The notes beneath the pieces were generated by a model. That model saw only the letters and a list, made by a program, of their open reading frames with translations, was not told where the DNA came from and ran no database searches. A stretch of DNA of 64,000 bases from Sphaerulina vaccinii (Eukaryota; Ascomycota; Dothideomycetes; Mycosphaerellales; Mycosphaerellaceae). Below, in pieces: positions 13,030-23,949 of this stretch. The stretch is taken from positions 1,426,001 through 1,490,000 of the forward strand of contig JAKUDP010000009.1 in NCBI GenBank assembly GCA_022570795.1. The letters are read 5' to 3'. The position numbers and the translations under genes are program-made. The number at the start of each line of letters is the position of its first letter. Positions within the stretch are counted from its first letter, which is position 1.

Positions 13030-13739
13030 ATGGCAAAGTCATCTAGCATGGCCTGGATTCTAGCAGCGATCTACTACGCGTGTCTGGTTCATGCTCAGCG
13101 AGCACTTTACTCCAACTCATTCGAGACGTGCGTGGACGACAGCCAATTGACAGCAACACATTTCAATGTCAGCATTACTCCCGATAACAACACGCTGTCC
13201 TACGACCTATCGGGCAGGAATGAATATAGTGGCAACGCGACTTTGACGTTCACTGTTACTGTGGGTTCAAATGAGGTGTACAACTCCAGACTGGATCCAT
13301 GTTCCGAAACAGGCACTGCGAGCTTCTGTCCAGCCACGCCAGGCGAGCTTGCTATTAACGCGAACCAAGAAACACCTGAGGGCGGTTTTGACCAGATTCC
13401 CAACGACACCTACACAATGCAGAACCCGGATGCGTATTTCAGGTTCGTTCTGATCGACTCGGCGACCAACGACTCAGTCGGCTGTTTGCAAGCAAATCTC
13501 ACGAATGGTGCATCGCAAACTTCTGCGAGTGGCAATGGGACTGGAACTATATCTGGAAGCATGATTGGTACTGGAGCTACGAACAGCTCCAATAGCCCTG
13601 CTGGAGGCTCAGGAGCCAGCACTACGTACTTGAACTGGATATTATCTGCGTGAGTTAAGTGCGGCTAGTCGTCGAAACGAGGCTGACTTTGTCCTATAGA
13701 TGTGCCATGTTCGCATTGATTCTTGGCAGCTTGCTTTGA
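13030..13739 (+). CDS. Secreted GPI-type protein with an ML-like (TRP_N) domain
   Basis: Two exons, 13030-13649 and 13700-13739, give 219 residues. Residues 1-22 form a signal peptide ending at HAQ. The body, with FETCVDDSQLTA, an N-glycosylation-rich beta region, paired cysteines and FCPATPGELAI, resembles the ML-like domain found at the N-terminus of fungal TRP/Flc membrane proteins. The multi-TM domain that normally follows is absent. A Ser/Gly/Thr-rich spacer leads instead to a 15-20 residue hydrophobic tail (ACAMFALILGSLL) that is only completed by splicing the 50-bp intron. That tail looks like a GPI-anchor signal. Expected location is the outer plasma membrane or cell wall; ligand unknown, lipid or sterol being inference. 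Confidence 0.75.
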
Positions 13740-14181
13740 GCGATTTCAGATCACTAAGGTCAGGCAATCGACACCTGGTACTCGAAGAACTTGCATGACA
13801 CAATCCATCTCCTCTCGACAAGCCACATATTTCTCTCGGTCGGCGTCCGCTCGCCAGGGCTCTCGATCTGCAGATATAGCACTACATTGAGATTGGAGGC
13901 TTGGATTTGTTGTTCCAACATGGACTAAGCTGGGTGCATACCTCCATGCTTTTCGTGAACAGTGGACAAGCAGAAGCTTTACACTCCACTTCCACGTGCT
14001 ACTGATTGCGCCTCAGCATGTATTATTTTCGGACTGTCGCACACTTTCCGAGCCCTTGTCTTATAATCAACTTTCACAACACGACACGAATCCCAAAAGT
14101 TTGTGTGAAGATATCATAATCGCCGAAGTTGCACCTACTACCCAGTACCATCATCTCAACCCATCAACCGACACTACAAAT
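13740..14181. other. Intergenic
   Basis: This contains the 3' region of the secreted-protein gene and the leader of the next gene. An in-frame ATG at 13996 could extend the downstream protein by 62 residues, but that stretch is low in coding character. Confidence 0.5.
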
Positions 14182-14829
14182 ATGGCAACTACGGACATCG
14201 ACTGGGACACGCCGCTCTCTCAAGTCTTGAACTTGGCGTGGCGGTGTCAAACACTTCTCGTCCCCATGCTATGGACGATTCTTTGGATCACATATAACCT
14301 TCACGTTCCCGACGAATGGATACCGAACAACAACGTTGTGGGTCTACCTGTGCACACTATCATATTCTCCAAGTTCAATCCAGTCAATATTCTCATGCAC
14401 TCGGGCATTAAAGTCAAGCTGCCATTTCTCAGCTACAAGATCCCGATCTTCCCGCAGTTCGCGCCAGACACTTGCGCCGCCGCTGCGAAGGTTGAGGGTG
14501 GTGATGGTTCAGTGTGGCCGTGCAAGAGAGATGCGATATTTGGATGGTTCGACCGCTTGAGGGTTGGCGATGAGAGTCTGCGAGAACTGTTTCTAGGTGA
14601 CAGATTCTCGGTGGTATCTGGGTTCATATTTGAAGTGGCGGTGTATGTTGTGCTTGTCGTGTGGGGACCGCGCATTCAAGCTGCGCTGTTCAAGAGACTG
14701 AAGCAGGGGAAGCAAGATGGCGAGAAGGAGACTGCGCTGGATGCTGCTGCGTCGGCAGATGTCGAGGGAGGAAGTCAAGACGTCAAAGAAGCTCTGGATC
14801 TCATATCGGTGGAAGCGACGATGGCGTAG
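14182..14829 (+). CDS. Unknown membrane protein with two TM segments
   Basis: Single exon of 215 residues, starting at MATTDIDWDTPL. I do not recognise a family. Two hydrophobic segments are visible: one near residues 20-42 (LLVPMLWTILWITYNL) and one near 150-175 (VVSGFIFEVAVYVVLVVWG). The loop between them is about 100 residues with two cysteines (TCAAAA and WPCKR) that could pair. The C-terminal tail is charged and alanine-rich and probably cytosolic. The ATG at 14182 was preferred over the in-frame ATG at 13996 because the intervening peptide looks like translated leader. Confidence 0.55.
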   Translation: MATTDIDWDTPLSQVLNLAWRCQTLLVPMLWTILWITYNLHVPDEWIPNNNVVGLPVHTIIFSKFNPVNILMHSGIKVKLPFLSYKIPIFPQFAPDTCAAAAKVEGGDGSVWPCKRDAIFGWFDRLRVGDESLRELFLGDRFSVVSGFIFEVAVYVVLVVWGPRIQAALFKRLKQGKQDGEKETALDAAASADVEGGSQDVKEALDLISVEATMA

Positions 14830-15710
14830 GTCAACCTGGACGATGCTGCTCTAAAGCCCGTGTAACCAAAGGTCGGAAGTCCTGTCCAGCAGCTCCTCTC
14901 GAGTGCTGCATTATGTTTTTTGGTTGCAACGCCTTAGATACTGCTCGTGAAAGGAGAGAGTCTTAGGCATCGGGATGAATCCTGATGTTTCTCGACTTCA
15001 CATTGCGTCTCAGCTGTCCATGGGCACCGCCAGCTTACAGAAGTCAAATGATGAAAAGCAAGGCTTGTACTTTTGATGACCAAAGTAGGTGTAAGAGCAC
15101 GTCGGCAGCTTTTCAATGCATGGACAATGCCCGACTACGAAGCTAGACGTGAATTTGGGCAAGAGTATGGACATATTCCAAAATACCAGATGTTTATGCA
15201 GAATGGCTAATTCAGACTTTCTCGAATTGTGCTCGACAACTTCGATCAATCGACATCAAATTACTCAAGCATTCTCCAATAGCTGTCTGGAGCCCGAATT
15301 CATGGTTTGATACCTCTGATACTATCGTTGTCGATTGTTCACGCAACCCTAGACTTCCTTTCGATATACTCTGATATGTCGTCTTGGCAGTGATGCTTCC
15401 GCCCTTCCGTCTTCGTCCAACACCACCTGCATGAACCTTGTGCTCCCCACATCAGATCACTCGCATGTGACGGAAACAGAAGAGGGGAGCCATGGATGCA
15501 TACCAGGTTGTCCATGAGCTAGCAGCAGGATTGGAAGCAGCTCGAAAGACAGAGATCTGATACCCCCTCTTCTTGGTTGTACAAAAGTTAGACGTCAGCT
15601 CGTCTCATAGTAAGGAAGAGAGTAGCATTGGAAACTCCCCATTGACCTTTTAGAGTATCATTATCTCCCCTCACCTAGAGACAGAAAGACAGACAGTATA
15701 GACAAAAGCC
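14830..15710. other. Intergenic, no gene seen
   Basis: About 880 bp with only short overlapping ORFs and no protein-family signal. The last 100 bp are CT/AG-rich, like a fungal promoter or leader. Confidence 0.5.
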
Positions 15711-17333
15711 ATGGCCGCCGCAGTCGAAGAACAGCCCCAATCACTCCCCAATCCACAAGTCCCATCACAGCCTCTACACGAACCAATCGACCCATCAGCC
15801 GCCAATGGCGCCCAGATACCTCTCACAGACTTCAATATTCCCTCCTTCCCTCCCGAAGCCCGTGGACTCCGAGCTCTGACATTGACGTCCGATATCAAGG
15901 TCGATGACTACCAAGAAATCCTCTCTCGTCCTTGGACCATTCCTTCGACCCTCCCAACCTCCATCGAATCACTCACATTAGAGCTCTTCAGCTTGGGATA
16001 CCCGAAAGGCTTCCTCTCAACTCTCGCGACGAGATTGCCGAATCTGAAGAGTTTGGTGGTGTACAGTCAATTGCTGGGAGGGACAAACAAGGAGAGCGAA
16101 GATGACGCTATATTGGCATTCAAGAAATGGAGGAGTTTGAGAGCTCTTCATTTGTTGGATGTCTTCGCCAGACCGCATTTCTTCGAGACAATGTCTGAGT
16201 GGGTCAAGTATAATGATAGCGAAGCTGATGGGGAATCGAGGAGAGGATTGATGTTCTTGGAGGTGAACTATACGTTCAGACATGAAGATGAGGATTTCAT
16301 GGGGTGAGCACTTACACGTCCCTTAATTCTCTGCTTCTTCAAGCGCTGATATGATCGTTTTGCAGCAAAATCCAAGCCACCGAACTCCCTCTCCTCATAG
16401 GTCCAGGTCTTATTTCCTGCTCCTTCAATCTCGCCGAACCAGAAAACGTTAGCCCGAACGAGGACGAGCAGGACCCAACCGTGATTGCTGGAGCATCCGA
16501 TAAGGAAGGCATAATGGCATTTAACAAGACACTCACAAACGAGTTGATTCATGCTCTCACAGAAGACGAGAAAAGACCGAAAGGGCTTCGAGCATTGAAC
16601 ACGACGTTGTACACTCTGACGCCAGAGCAGATTCGAAATGTACTGGAGAAGCAAACTGGTCTCATGGTTATCAGTCTGACAGCGGAGATTGAGCCAGGAG
16701 AGGACACGAAGAAGGCATTGTTGGGAGCGATGGAGAAGTGTAAGGAACTGGAACAGGTGGAAATCGTGGCTAATCCGAGCTTGATGTTCTTTATGGGTAA
16801 GTACTTCTTTTCTGTTGAGCTGTGTCTGCTATCTAAATGCGAATCTGCTGCTGCTACTTGTCGACAAGCGGCGGCGTGATCGAACTGTTGTTTTCTGCGG
16901 AGCCCTCATTTTTGCAGGCGGCTTCTCTGCTTTGCACATGCTGTCTGATGTTGCTGCTTGTGGAGACCCGAAGGCGTAGTGGAGGAACTGGGAGGCGTCG
17001 ATTTCGAATGGCACAATGTGTGCGATCAGGATGTGTGTTGTGCATATGCTGATCGATTGCAGAGGTGCAGAATCCACGAAAACAGGTGCTGGCCAAGACG
17101 TTTCCGGATGTATTCGATATGAACAGGCTTTCCGAGAAGCTGGAGAAGTTGTCGTCGTTCAAAGCAAACGTGCTGCGTACCGTAACGCTGGGTACGATCG
17201 AGTGGGAGAAGGTTGACGGAAAGTGGAAGGGTGGCGTTAAGGTGAGCGTAATGCGCCGTATGTCTTGAATAGCTGCTGACTTTCTGTGCAGGAGGGCAAA
17301 GGGCTACCGGCTGGCACAGTGCCTGCAGCGTGA
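15711..17333 (+). CDS. Unknown protein with weak leucine-rich-repeat character
   Basis: Four-exon model: 15711-16303, 16366-16796, 17063-17241 and 17292-17333 (414 residues). Each junction has good GT-AG signals and keeps the frame. The N-terminus is proline/glutamine-rich. Residues about 60-180 show spaced leucine strings (LRALTLTS, IESLTLELFSLG, LKSLVVY, LRALHLLDVF), reminiscent of the LRR half of fungal F-box proteins, but no F-box is present. The second intron (266 bp) is unusually long here and could hide an alternative exon. Function unknown. The stop lies 13 bp from the end of the convergent gene at 17346. Confidence 0.65.
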
Positions 17334-17345
17334 TGGAGAGCGTTC

Positions 17346-17663
17346 TCAGTCGATGTGTGGCCACTCCTCCTCACTTGGGACGTCACATTCATCCACCTGT
17401 TCTTCAATTACACAGAGATGTTCACCGCATACCCGACTTGCCTCCTTCAGCACCTTACGCATGCCCTGCATCTGGTCTTTGACACGTTGCTTTGCATCTT
17501 CTACTCGAGCCAACGCTTGCTTCACACTCTCCACATCGATGTCATCTAGTTCGACGCGCAGCAGCTCCAGACGAGCTTGCATGTTCTGCTCATATCCAGC
17601 CCCATGGAAAGCCTGCGCTGCAAAGCTCGTGACTGAGTCTTCAAGAGAAAGTAGGCGTGTCAT
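17346..17663 (-). CDS. Small coiled-coil protein, hypothetical
   Basis: ATG-initiated ORF of 105 residues. Charged heptads (LELLRVELDDIDVESVKQAL and following) suggest a single long coiled coil, with two cysteines and an acidic end. No family recognised. It sits between two genes with only 12 and 33 bp of spacer, so it could also be a 3' exon of a longer transcript. Its strand and order match the following minus-strand gene, whose stop lies just upstream. Confidence 0.45.
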   Translation of the reverse strand: MTRLLSLEDSVTSFAAQAFHGAGYEQNMQARLELLRVELDDIDVESVKQALARVEDAKQRVKDQMQGMRKVLKEASRVCGEHLCVIEEQVDECDVPSEEEWPHID

Positions 17664-17696
17664 CCTAGCAGGATCTCCGTGATTCAGTCCGCATTC

Positions 17697-18917
17697 TTAG
17701 TAGGGATACTCTGGGTCCACTGCGTCGAGGAGTGCCATTTGATCGTTGTATTCGTTCAGCAGAAGGACCATGTGCTTGACAGTATTGCACACTGGCTTCG
17801 AGCTTTGCAAGTCTTTGATTACAGGCACACGAAACCTCTTCGGGGCATCAATCTGAACGTAGGGGACGTCGCGCAATCGGCGGAGTCCGTACAGAAGGTG
17901 ACCGTATTCCCACTCTTTCCACCCAAGCTGATCAATGTCCATGGTGACTCGAAGGTGCTTGATCGAGTGACTTTGCATGAGAAACGATGCCAGTGTGGTC
18001 AAGAAGTGACTCAATGGCAGCCAGTCATCCCCTGATGAACTTGCTGGATCCTTCTTGTAGGTCAGATGTATCGCGACACGTTGAAAGCGTCGCAAGATCG
18101 CCGGATACAGCTCGAAAGTCTCCAGTATTATACGCTCATTAGGTACCTGCTTGAGCATCTTGCCATCGATGAAAGCCATTGGACAGCAGCGGTGGCGCGG
18201 ACTCATCATGTCCACCTTGAATTCACATACGACGGTATGATCGCCATAAAGTATGTCGGAGGCCTCCTTGTCAATAACCTTGCAAGTTCGCAAAATAGAG
18301 GTGTCTCTGTTCGAGGCTTTTCTGTCGACCAGTAGCTGTCTGTAGACCTCGTTCCTCAGCTCCGCCGGCAGTCCGAGGAGATCGAAATGACGATCACAGT
18401 CTGCAGCTTCAAGGACGCGTATGTAGTAGAACTTCAGCATGAGCCTGCCTGGGAAAGGATCTTGCAGTCCTCGATCCTGAATGAACCGCCTCAGCTCCGG
18501 TGATGTGCTGTTGTCGTAGGCTCGGCGATTTGGATGCTTCACATCTGTACTGGTTGGCTCCTTGACGAAAGAGCTGTCGTGGACGGGATTGAAAGCTACC
18601 GGCGGGTCGCACTCCAGCCATGGGAATTGTTCATATGCATCTCGCCAGCACGTACGGCACTGACACGACTGTGCTGGATCGTCCAGTCTGAGCTTGATTG
18701 CCTGGCTGACGGACTCTTCATCGGCGATTTCGAGAAGGTCGCATAAGTCGCAAGAAATGCACTCCCAGGAGCACAAGCAGTCGAGATCTTCATCGAACTC
18801 CTCCTCGTCATCATCACTCGCCACGGGCAGCTCCTGGCCCGCCGCGACATCAGCGGCTGTAGTATCGAGTGGCACCGGCAGCACACCCACCGCCGCAGCT
18901 GTCGTGATGTTCGCCAT
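17697..18917 (-). CDS. F-box-like / 2EXR-type protein
   Basis: Single exon of 406 residues. The N-terminal 130 residues are acidic and contain cysteine clusters (CLCSWECISCDLC, CQCRTCW) that could bind metal. The centre has LLGLPAELRNEVYRQLL, the helix common to many fungal F-box-like or 2EXR proteins, followed by ILRTCKVIDKEASDILYG, another conserved element of that family. The C-terminal half is a variable alpha/beta region. Such proteins are thought to act as adaptors, with no known substrate. Intact and ATG-initiated. Confidence 0.7.
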   Translation of the reverse strand: MANITTAAAVGVLPVPLDTTAADVAAGQELPVASDDDEEEFDEDLDCLCSWECISCDLCDLLEIADEESVSQAIKLRLDDPAQSCQCRTCWRDAYEQFPWLECDPPVAFNPVHDSSFVKEPTSTDVKHPNRRAYDNSTSPELRRFIQDRGLQDPFPGRLMLKFYYIRVLEAADCDRHFDLLGLPAELRNEVYRQLLVDRKASNRDTSILRTCKVIDKEASDILYGDHTVVCEFKVDMMSPRHRCCPMAFIDGKMLKQVPNERIILETFELYPAILRRFQRVAIHLTYKKDPASSSGDDWLPLSHFLTTLASFLMQSHSIKHLRVTMDIDQLGWKEWEYGHLLYGLRRLRDVPYVQIDAPKRFRVPVIKDLQSSKPVCNTVKHMVLLLNEYNDQMALLDAVDPEYPY

Positions 18918-20039
18918 TGTCCTGTCGGCGGAATCTAATGACTCCAGCTCGTATGTCTTGTTCGCGGTCCAGAGTCTTGTGTGCAGTTGATCTTGTCAAA
19001 ATTGTGATGTTGTTGTTGTAAGTCGGTAGAAGATGTGAAGCTGGAAGTTGAAGAACGCCTTAAGGCACCAGGTCGCGCTAGTGTCGTGTCGCGTCGCGAG
19101 GAAAGAACTACCACCACGACATCACCACATCTCTTCTGTACCTATGCCGACCTGATGTTTCTGTGCCAACCACATATCTCGTGCTCTCACAGTTGCCTCG
19201 GTAGGCTGTGCCCCATCAAGTTCTCTGAAAGCGCGAACAACTTGCACAGCACCACATCTTCGCAGTCCGCGGCGTGGATCCGACACGCAGCAGAGACAAC
19301 CCGTCATGTGAAACTTGGTTACACTCGTTAGGCCATATCAAACGTTTTCTGGCTACTCTTGTCTCTAGTATCATCTCGACAACCAAGCTGGTACACTTCC
19401 AACTCTCATACACAGCCTCCTGCTCCCTAATCTCAACAATCAACAAGGAGATGTGGTCTGATGGTAGGGCACCCTTCCAGGGGTAGAGAGTCGCTCCAGA
19501 CGCTCCGCTGGCTTGCCGAAGGCGCCGCCGAACTGGTTGGAGGACGCTTGGTTCGATTCCGGCTGTCTCCAAAATATTTCAATTTCCTTTGCTTGTAGTT
19601 CTGGACCTCTTCCTTTTCTTCTTACTCCATCCAGTCCGTCGTTCTACTGCAAAAGCAGGCAAAGCGATAGCAAAACAATCGCCTCTGGCAGTGCGGTCAA
19701 GACGACTTATGAGGACTACCGCTAGACCATTGAAAACTGTTGAGAGTTGTCTATGACTCTTGTTTACCAAGGGGACGATCGAGCGGGCTCTTTTCGCTGG
19801 TACGTATCTGTAGTTCTTGCCATAGTTTCTTATTAGTTTGCAGAACAGAAGAAAGCATACTTACTGGTCTGGAACATATCAACGCTTTCTTTCATTCCGA
19901 TCTATATGTAGCAACCTCGTAAGAGCCATAGCGCAAGCCAGATGCGCGAGTAAACAACGCTTGTATGCAAAAAGCACTTCACACACTTTTGCGCCATCTC
20001 TATCCTCTTGAACATGCAAGCACGAGTCCCTGTCAGACT
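18918..20039. other. Intergenic region with a tRNA-like gene
   Basis: Apart from the tRNA-like sequence at 19447-19571, I see no supported coding sequence. ORFs that cross the tRNA-like gene on either strand are shadows of it. Confidence 0.55.
19447..19571 (+). tRNA. tRNA-like gene with an intron-sized insert, anticodon unresolved
   Basis: The ends ggagatg and tgtctcc can form a seven-pair acceptor stem (with wobbles), with an A after it as discriminator. The D-arm reads tggtctgatggtagggc and fits an A box. Near the 3' end ggttcgattcc is a perfect B box and T-loop. The total of about 125 bases is too long for a mature tRNA, so an intron is needed. The sequence cccttccaggg offers CCA (Trp) or TCC (Gly) as anticodon, but I could not build a clean anticodon stem, and the outermost T-stem pair is a mismatch. 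It may be a tRNA with an intron, a tRNA pseudogene or a SINE head. Confidence 0.4.
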
Positions 20040-21833
20040 CTATGCAGAGCCGTTGCTGGTGGCCTTTCCAGCCTCAATCACACCTCGCACGCCACCCTTC
20101 CCGCCCTTCTCTTTCGCCACAACAGTAAGCGTCAGGTCCGCTGCAACGTTGATTTGTACTTCCACGACGCCCTTGGCCTTGACACCTTTAATCGCGAACT
20201 CTGCCAGCGGCTTTCCAGCTTTCCAGACCTTCTCGCGGACCTCCTCAGGCTCGTCATCTGAGTCATCATCACTGTCATCATCATCCTTGCCGTTCGTGGC
20301 AGCCTTCTCCTCCTTGGTCACCTTGATCGATGAGATACCTTCTGCAAGCTTGAGCAGGACATCTCCACCCTTTGGAACGGTGATTTGTGCTGTTCTCCGT
20401 GCTGGGGCTGGAGTATCTGCTGGTACGATGACGGAGAACTGGTCATCTCCTGTGACAAGTCCGATGGCGTTTTGCAGGTGAGGTGTGACAGTCACAACGG
20501 CTTCAGTGTTCTCCTTGACATCAGCTGGCTCGAACTCGGAGATCAGGGAAGCCTGGATCGCGGCTCCTCGGGCTGTAAGTTCTGATGGGTTGACGGCGGT
20601 GGGTGTCGTGCTTGGTGCAACAACGAATGTGCTCTCCGGGAAAGCGTTCTGCAGGTTTGAGGCGATCTTTGGGACGTGCGAGGTTCCGCCAGAGAGGAGG
20701 ATTTGGTCGACATCTAGAACATCGAGATCGGCTTTCTGGACGGCAGATGTGATTAGGCGTGTGAAGGAACCAAAGACTTTGTTGCCGAGAAGTTCGAATC
20801 GTGTGCGGTTGACTGTGAGGGTGAAGTCGATTCCGTCGACTAAGCTCTCGATGGAGAAGTTAGCAGACTGTCCAATGCTGAGGGCCTTCTTGACTGCCTC
20901 TGCCTCGAGGGTCAGTTTTGACAAGCTGCGCTCGTTTTCCCGTGGGTCCTTTGCGTTCTTGTTTTTCTTGAGAAACTCCTTTGCGGCGTACTCGATGAGC
21001 ACCTTGTCCAGACTGGCTCCTCCAAACTCGTAATCGTGTGCAGTTGCAAGAGTGGTGTAGATGCCGTTCCTGCTGGCGACCACTGCAATGTCCGATCGTG
21101 TACCTCCAAGATCTGCCACAACCACAATCTTATCCTGGTGTGCGGGCTGCGACTCTCCGGAAGCGTGAATCTTCGCATCGTAGGCCAGAATTGCAGCGAC
21201 TGGCTCTGGAATGAACTGTAGGACCTCAATCCCAGCGTCCTTTGCAGCAGTTGTCAGAGCCTCTTTCTGTGCGTCTGTAAAGTCTGAAGGGACTGTAATG
21301 ACGGCAGCATTGATCTGCTTGCCCAGATAGTCTCCAGCAGACTGTGCTAACCGTCTGATGTGTCTCGTTGCAACCTCGCTGACAGTCAATGTGCTCTTCT
21401 CGCCCTCTCCACCTTCTGGCACTTCCTTTTCTTGTACCGAGAACGCCACCTTCTTTCCGCCATCGAGCTCGATCGGGTGTGCGCTGGAGTGGTTCGCGGT
21501 AGGATCGATTTCCTTGAAGGACTTTCCAAGGAAATCTCTGAAGTATGCGACCGTGTTGCGTGGATTTCTCACGATTTGGGCCTTTGCCTGTGCGCCAACA
21601 AACTCTTCGCCGGCGACGTATGAGATGACAGTTGGGATTTGTCGGTCTCCATCAGGGTCGGCTGTTCCAACATATTAGTAGTACTATCAAAAGTGTAGTA
21701 GGAGAAGAAAGATCATACCAATGACTTCAGCCTTTCCGTCTGCGGAGTTGGTGTAGGCGATACTGGAGTACGAGTTGCCAAAGGAGATTCCAATCACATT
21801 GCGCGAGCTCTGCTGTTCTGTTGATTCTGCCAT
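20040..21833 (-). CDS. SSZ1: Atypical Hsp70 of the ribosome-associated complex
   Basis: Two exons, 21833-21719 and 21661-20040, give 578 residues, as expected for Ssz1. The protein pairs with the J-protein zuotin to form RAC, which works with Ssb on nascent chains at the ribosome exit. The start VIGISFGNSYSSIAYTN is the Hsp70 phosphate-1 loop in its Ssz1 form. VVVADLGGTRSDIAVV is phosphate-2, and ILLSGGTSHVPKI is the adenosine loop. As in other Ssz1 proteins the substrate-binding part is short and ends soon after the linker, here with an acidic DDDDSDDDSDDE insertion. The 57-bp intron splits the codon after the first 38 residues. It shares a 230-bp divergent promoter with RRP40. Confidence 0.92.
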
Positions 21834-22063
21834 CTTGAAGGGTTGTGTATAGATGGAGAGAAGTGTCTGTCTGTTTGTACTGCAGCATGGAAATGGACTG
21901 GACTATCAAAAATATCTCGCAGGGTTCATCCTTATGTAAGCCACTTGACGAACACTCTTCTCCCACTACAGCAGTCTCTCTCTCTCTCTCTCTTCTGGTA
22001 CATATTGTCGTCCTGCTTGGGAAGTCGATCGACTCTCTTCCACAGCCAACACTAAAGAGAACA
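21834..22063. promoter_or_regulatory. Bidirectional promoter between SSZ1 and RRP40
   Basis: Only 230 bp separate the two start codons. The region contains a (TC)n run at about 21975-21992, the sort of pyrimidine tract common in fungal promoters of highly expressed genes. Confidence 0.6.
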
Positions 22064-22789
22064 ATGTCTTCAACCGTCCTCCTCCCCGGCGACACGATCC
22101 TGCCCGAACTCCTCCCCAAATCGAAGAAAGGCACTCTCACCCTCGGTCCTCATCTCCGCCACCTCCCACCATCAACACTCACAGCAACCTCCTCCGGCAC
22201 TCTGCAGGTAGACAACAAGAAATCCGCTCTCTGGCTCGAACACCCCAATGGCCGCTATCTCCCTGCTGTCAATGACCTCGTGATCGCACAAGTCCATCAT
22301 GGGTCACCAGACACGTTCCATTGCAGTTTGACACCTCACACACCATATGCACTCCTCGGGCATCTAGCTTTCGAAGGCGCGAACAAGAAGACACGACCAC
22401 AACTCAAGTCAGGAGATCTCGTCTATGCGCGCGTGGCCAAAGTGAGCAAGTGGGAAGATACAGAGATTGAATGTGTCAACTCAAACACCGGCAAAGCAGA
22501 AGGCATGGGTCCGCTGACAGGCGGCATGGTCTTTGATGTCTCTGCTGGCTTTGCAAGGAGGCTGATGCTAGGCGCGAAGAAGGGAGGCGTCGTGGTGCTG
22601 GATGTTGTGGGTGAGAAATGCAAATTCGAGGTTGCCGTAGGAAGAAACGGAAGAGTGTGGATTGACAGTGGGAGTGTGAGGGAAACTGTTGCTATCGGGA
22701 GACTACTTACAGCTGCGGATGAAGAGGCTTGGGACGAGGAGAGGCAGAGAAGTGAGGTCAAAAGGATGCTGAAGGAGATCGTAGGTTGA
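22064..22789 (+). CDS. RRP40: Exosome complex subunit Rrp40
   Basis: Single exon of 241 residues. It is the S1/KH cap subunit of the RNA exosome, which degrades and trims RNA in nucleus and cytoplasm. The N-terminal LLPGDTIL strand, the S1 region (YLPAVNDLVIAQV..., LAFEGANKKTRPQLKSGDLVYARV) and the KH part (ECVNSNTGKAEGMGPL, FEVAVGRNGRVWIDS) follow the order and spacing of yeast Rrp40 and human EXOSC3. The ATG at 22064 begins directly before the conserved N-terminus. The frame is open further upstream, but that stretch is leader. Length is normal. Confidence 0.93.
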   Translation: MSSTVLLPGDTILPELLPKSKKGTLTLGPHLRHLPPSTLTATSSGTLQVDNKKSALWLEHPNGRYLPAVNDLVIAQVHHGSPDTFHCSLTPHTPYALLGHLAFEGANKKTRPQLKSGDLVYARVAKVSKWEDTEIECVNSNTGKAEGMGPLTGGMVFDVSAGFARRLMLGAKKGGVVVLDVVGEKCKFEVAVGRNGRVWIDSGSVRETVAIGRLLTAADEEAWDEERQRSEVKRMLKEIVG

Positions 22790-23949
22790 AGAGATGAGGA
22801 GTTGAGATCTGCTATATGTGCTGCCTCCGCTGAACCTGGAGCGTCTCGCTAGAGGAGCGATGATTTATGAGACGGAAGGACAGAACTTCTGCCTGCACGA
22901 TACTACTCGAAGCTGAGAACGGGGGACTTCTTTCTCGGCGAGTCGACCACGCGCCGGACTCCGTCTGCTGAGCAGAACCGAGAGCGAATGCTACTTATGG
23001 TCCGTGAACAAGGATGCTGTTCTGTCATCTCGCACGGGAAAGCGGCACTGCGAAAAGCTCTCAGGTCCGTCCAAGAAGACCATGTATGCCAAGCTTACAG
23101 TCTAACTCTGGTCGCCTGCACGAACCGTGCGAATTCATGGCGACCGCCAACGCGAGACTATTATCAGCCGTCCGCCTAAATACAAGTCTCTTCTTTGGAG
23201 CAAGGAAGACCAAGAAAGATCTGCTGTATAGCAACTTTTTGAAGCCCTGCGAGTACTCATCGATCTCGCAGCTCTTGGAGGAATAGGGTCTGGCAGTTTC
23301 GCACGAACATCTTCGTCTGGTCTGAAGCACTTGACCAGAGCCTCATGTGCTAGGCTATCAAGGGTTATCGTACTGTAAGTAGATTCGACCTGTCTCTTTC
23401 CAGATTCACTCCGGGTATGTTTCCATTTCAATTCCACTGCCCAACCCCCGACAAACCTGGGACGGTTCGCGAGAAAGATATATAACACTCGTCCACGCAT
23501 CCAATCAACTTGTTCACTCGCTCTTCACCTCACAGTCTTTACAGATCTTCAGCAATGCATCTACTTATTACCATCCCCTAACTCTCCTCATCCCTCCACC
23601 CGCCTTCTGCGCGCCCGTACCAGATGGTGGCTGCGACATCGCAAATTGCGTCCACTGTCGACTGTTGCATCGCTTATGCACATCTGGAACTTCTCACTTC
23701 ACATCATCTCAAGGAACAAGATACGCAATATCGAACCTTATCTACGCCACTCATCTGGACTTCTGGCACCTTCAAGCAAATATCAAACTTCGGATACGAA
23801 CATACCTCGACTTAGCCCACACTCTTCGACTCTCCTTTATCTATACCTCAACAACGACAACAATATAACCTCGGCTTCACATGTCACACTTCTACCCTTA
23901 CTACCTTCGCCATCTACCATTCTTAAGCACCCTTCACCGACTATCCACT
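22790..23949. other. Intergenic, no gene seen
   Basis: About 1.16 kb. Small ORFs on both strands lack family features. From about 23500 on the sequence is CT-rich with several possible leader segments of the gene starting at 23950. Confidence 0.5.

Noticed and set aside
19216..19572. Minus-strand ORF of 118 codons starting METAGIEPS
   Set aside because: It is the reverse reading of the tRNA-like sequence. The AGIEPS string is a known by-product of the T-arm.
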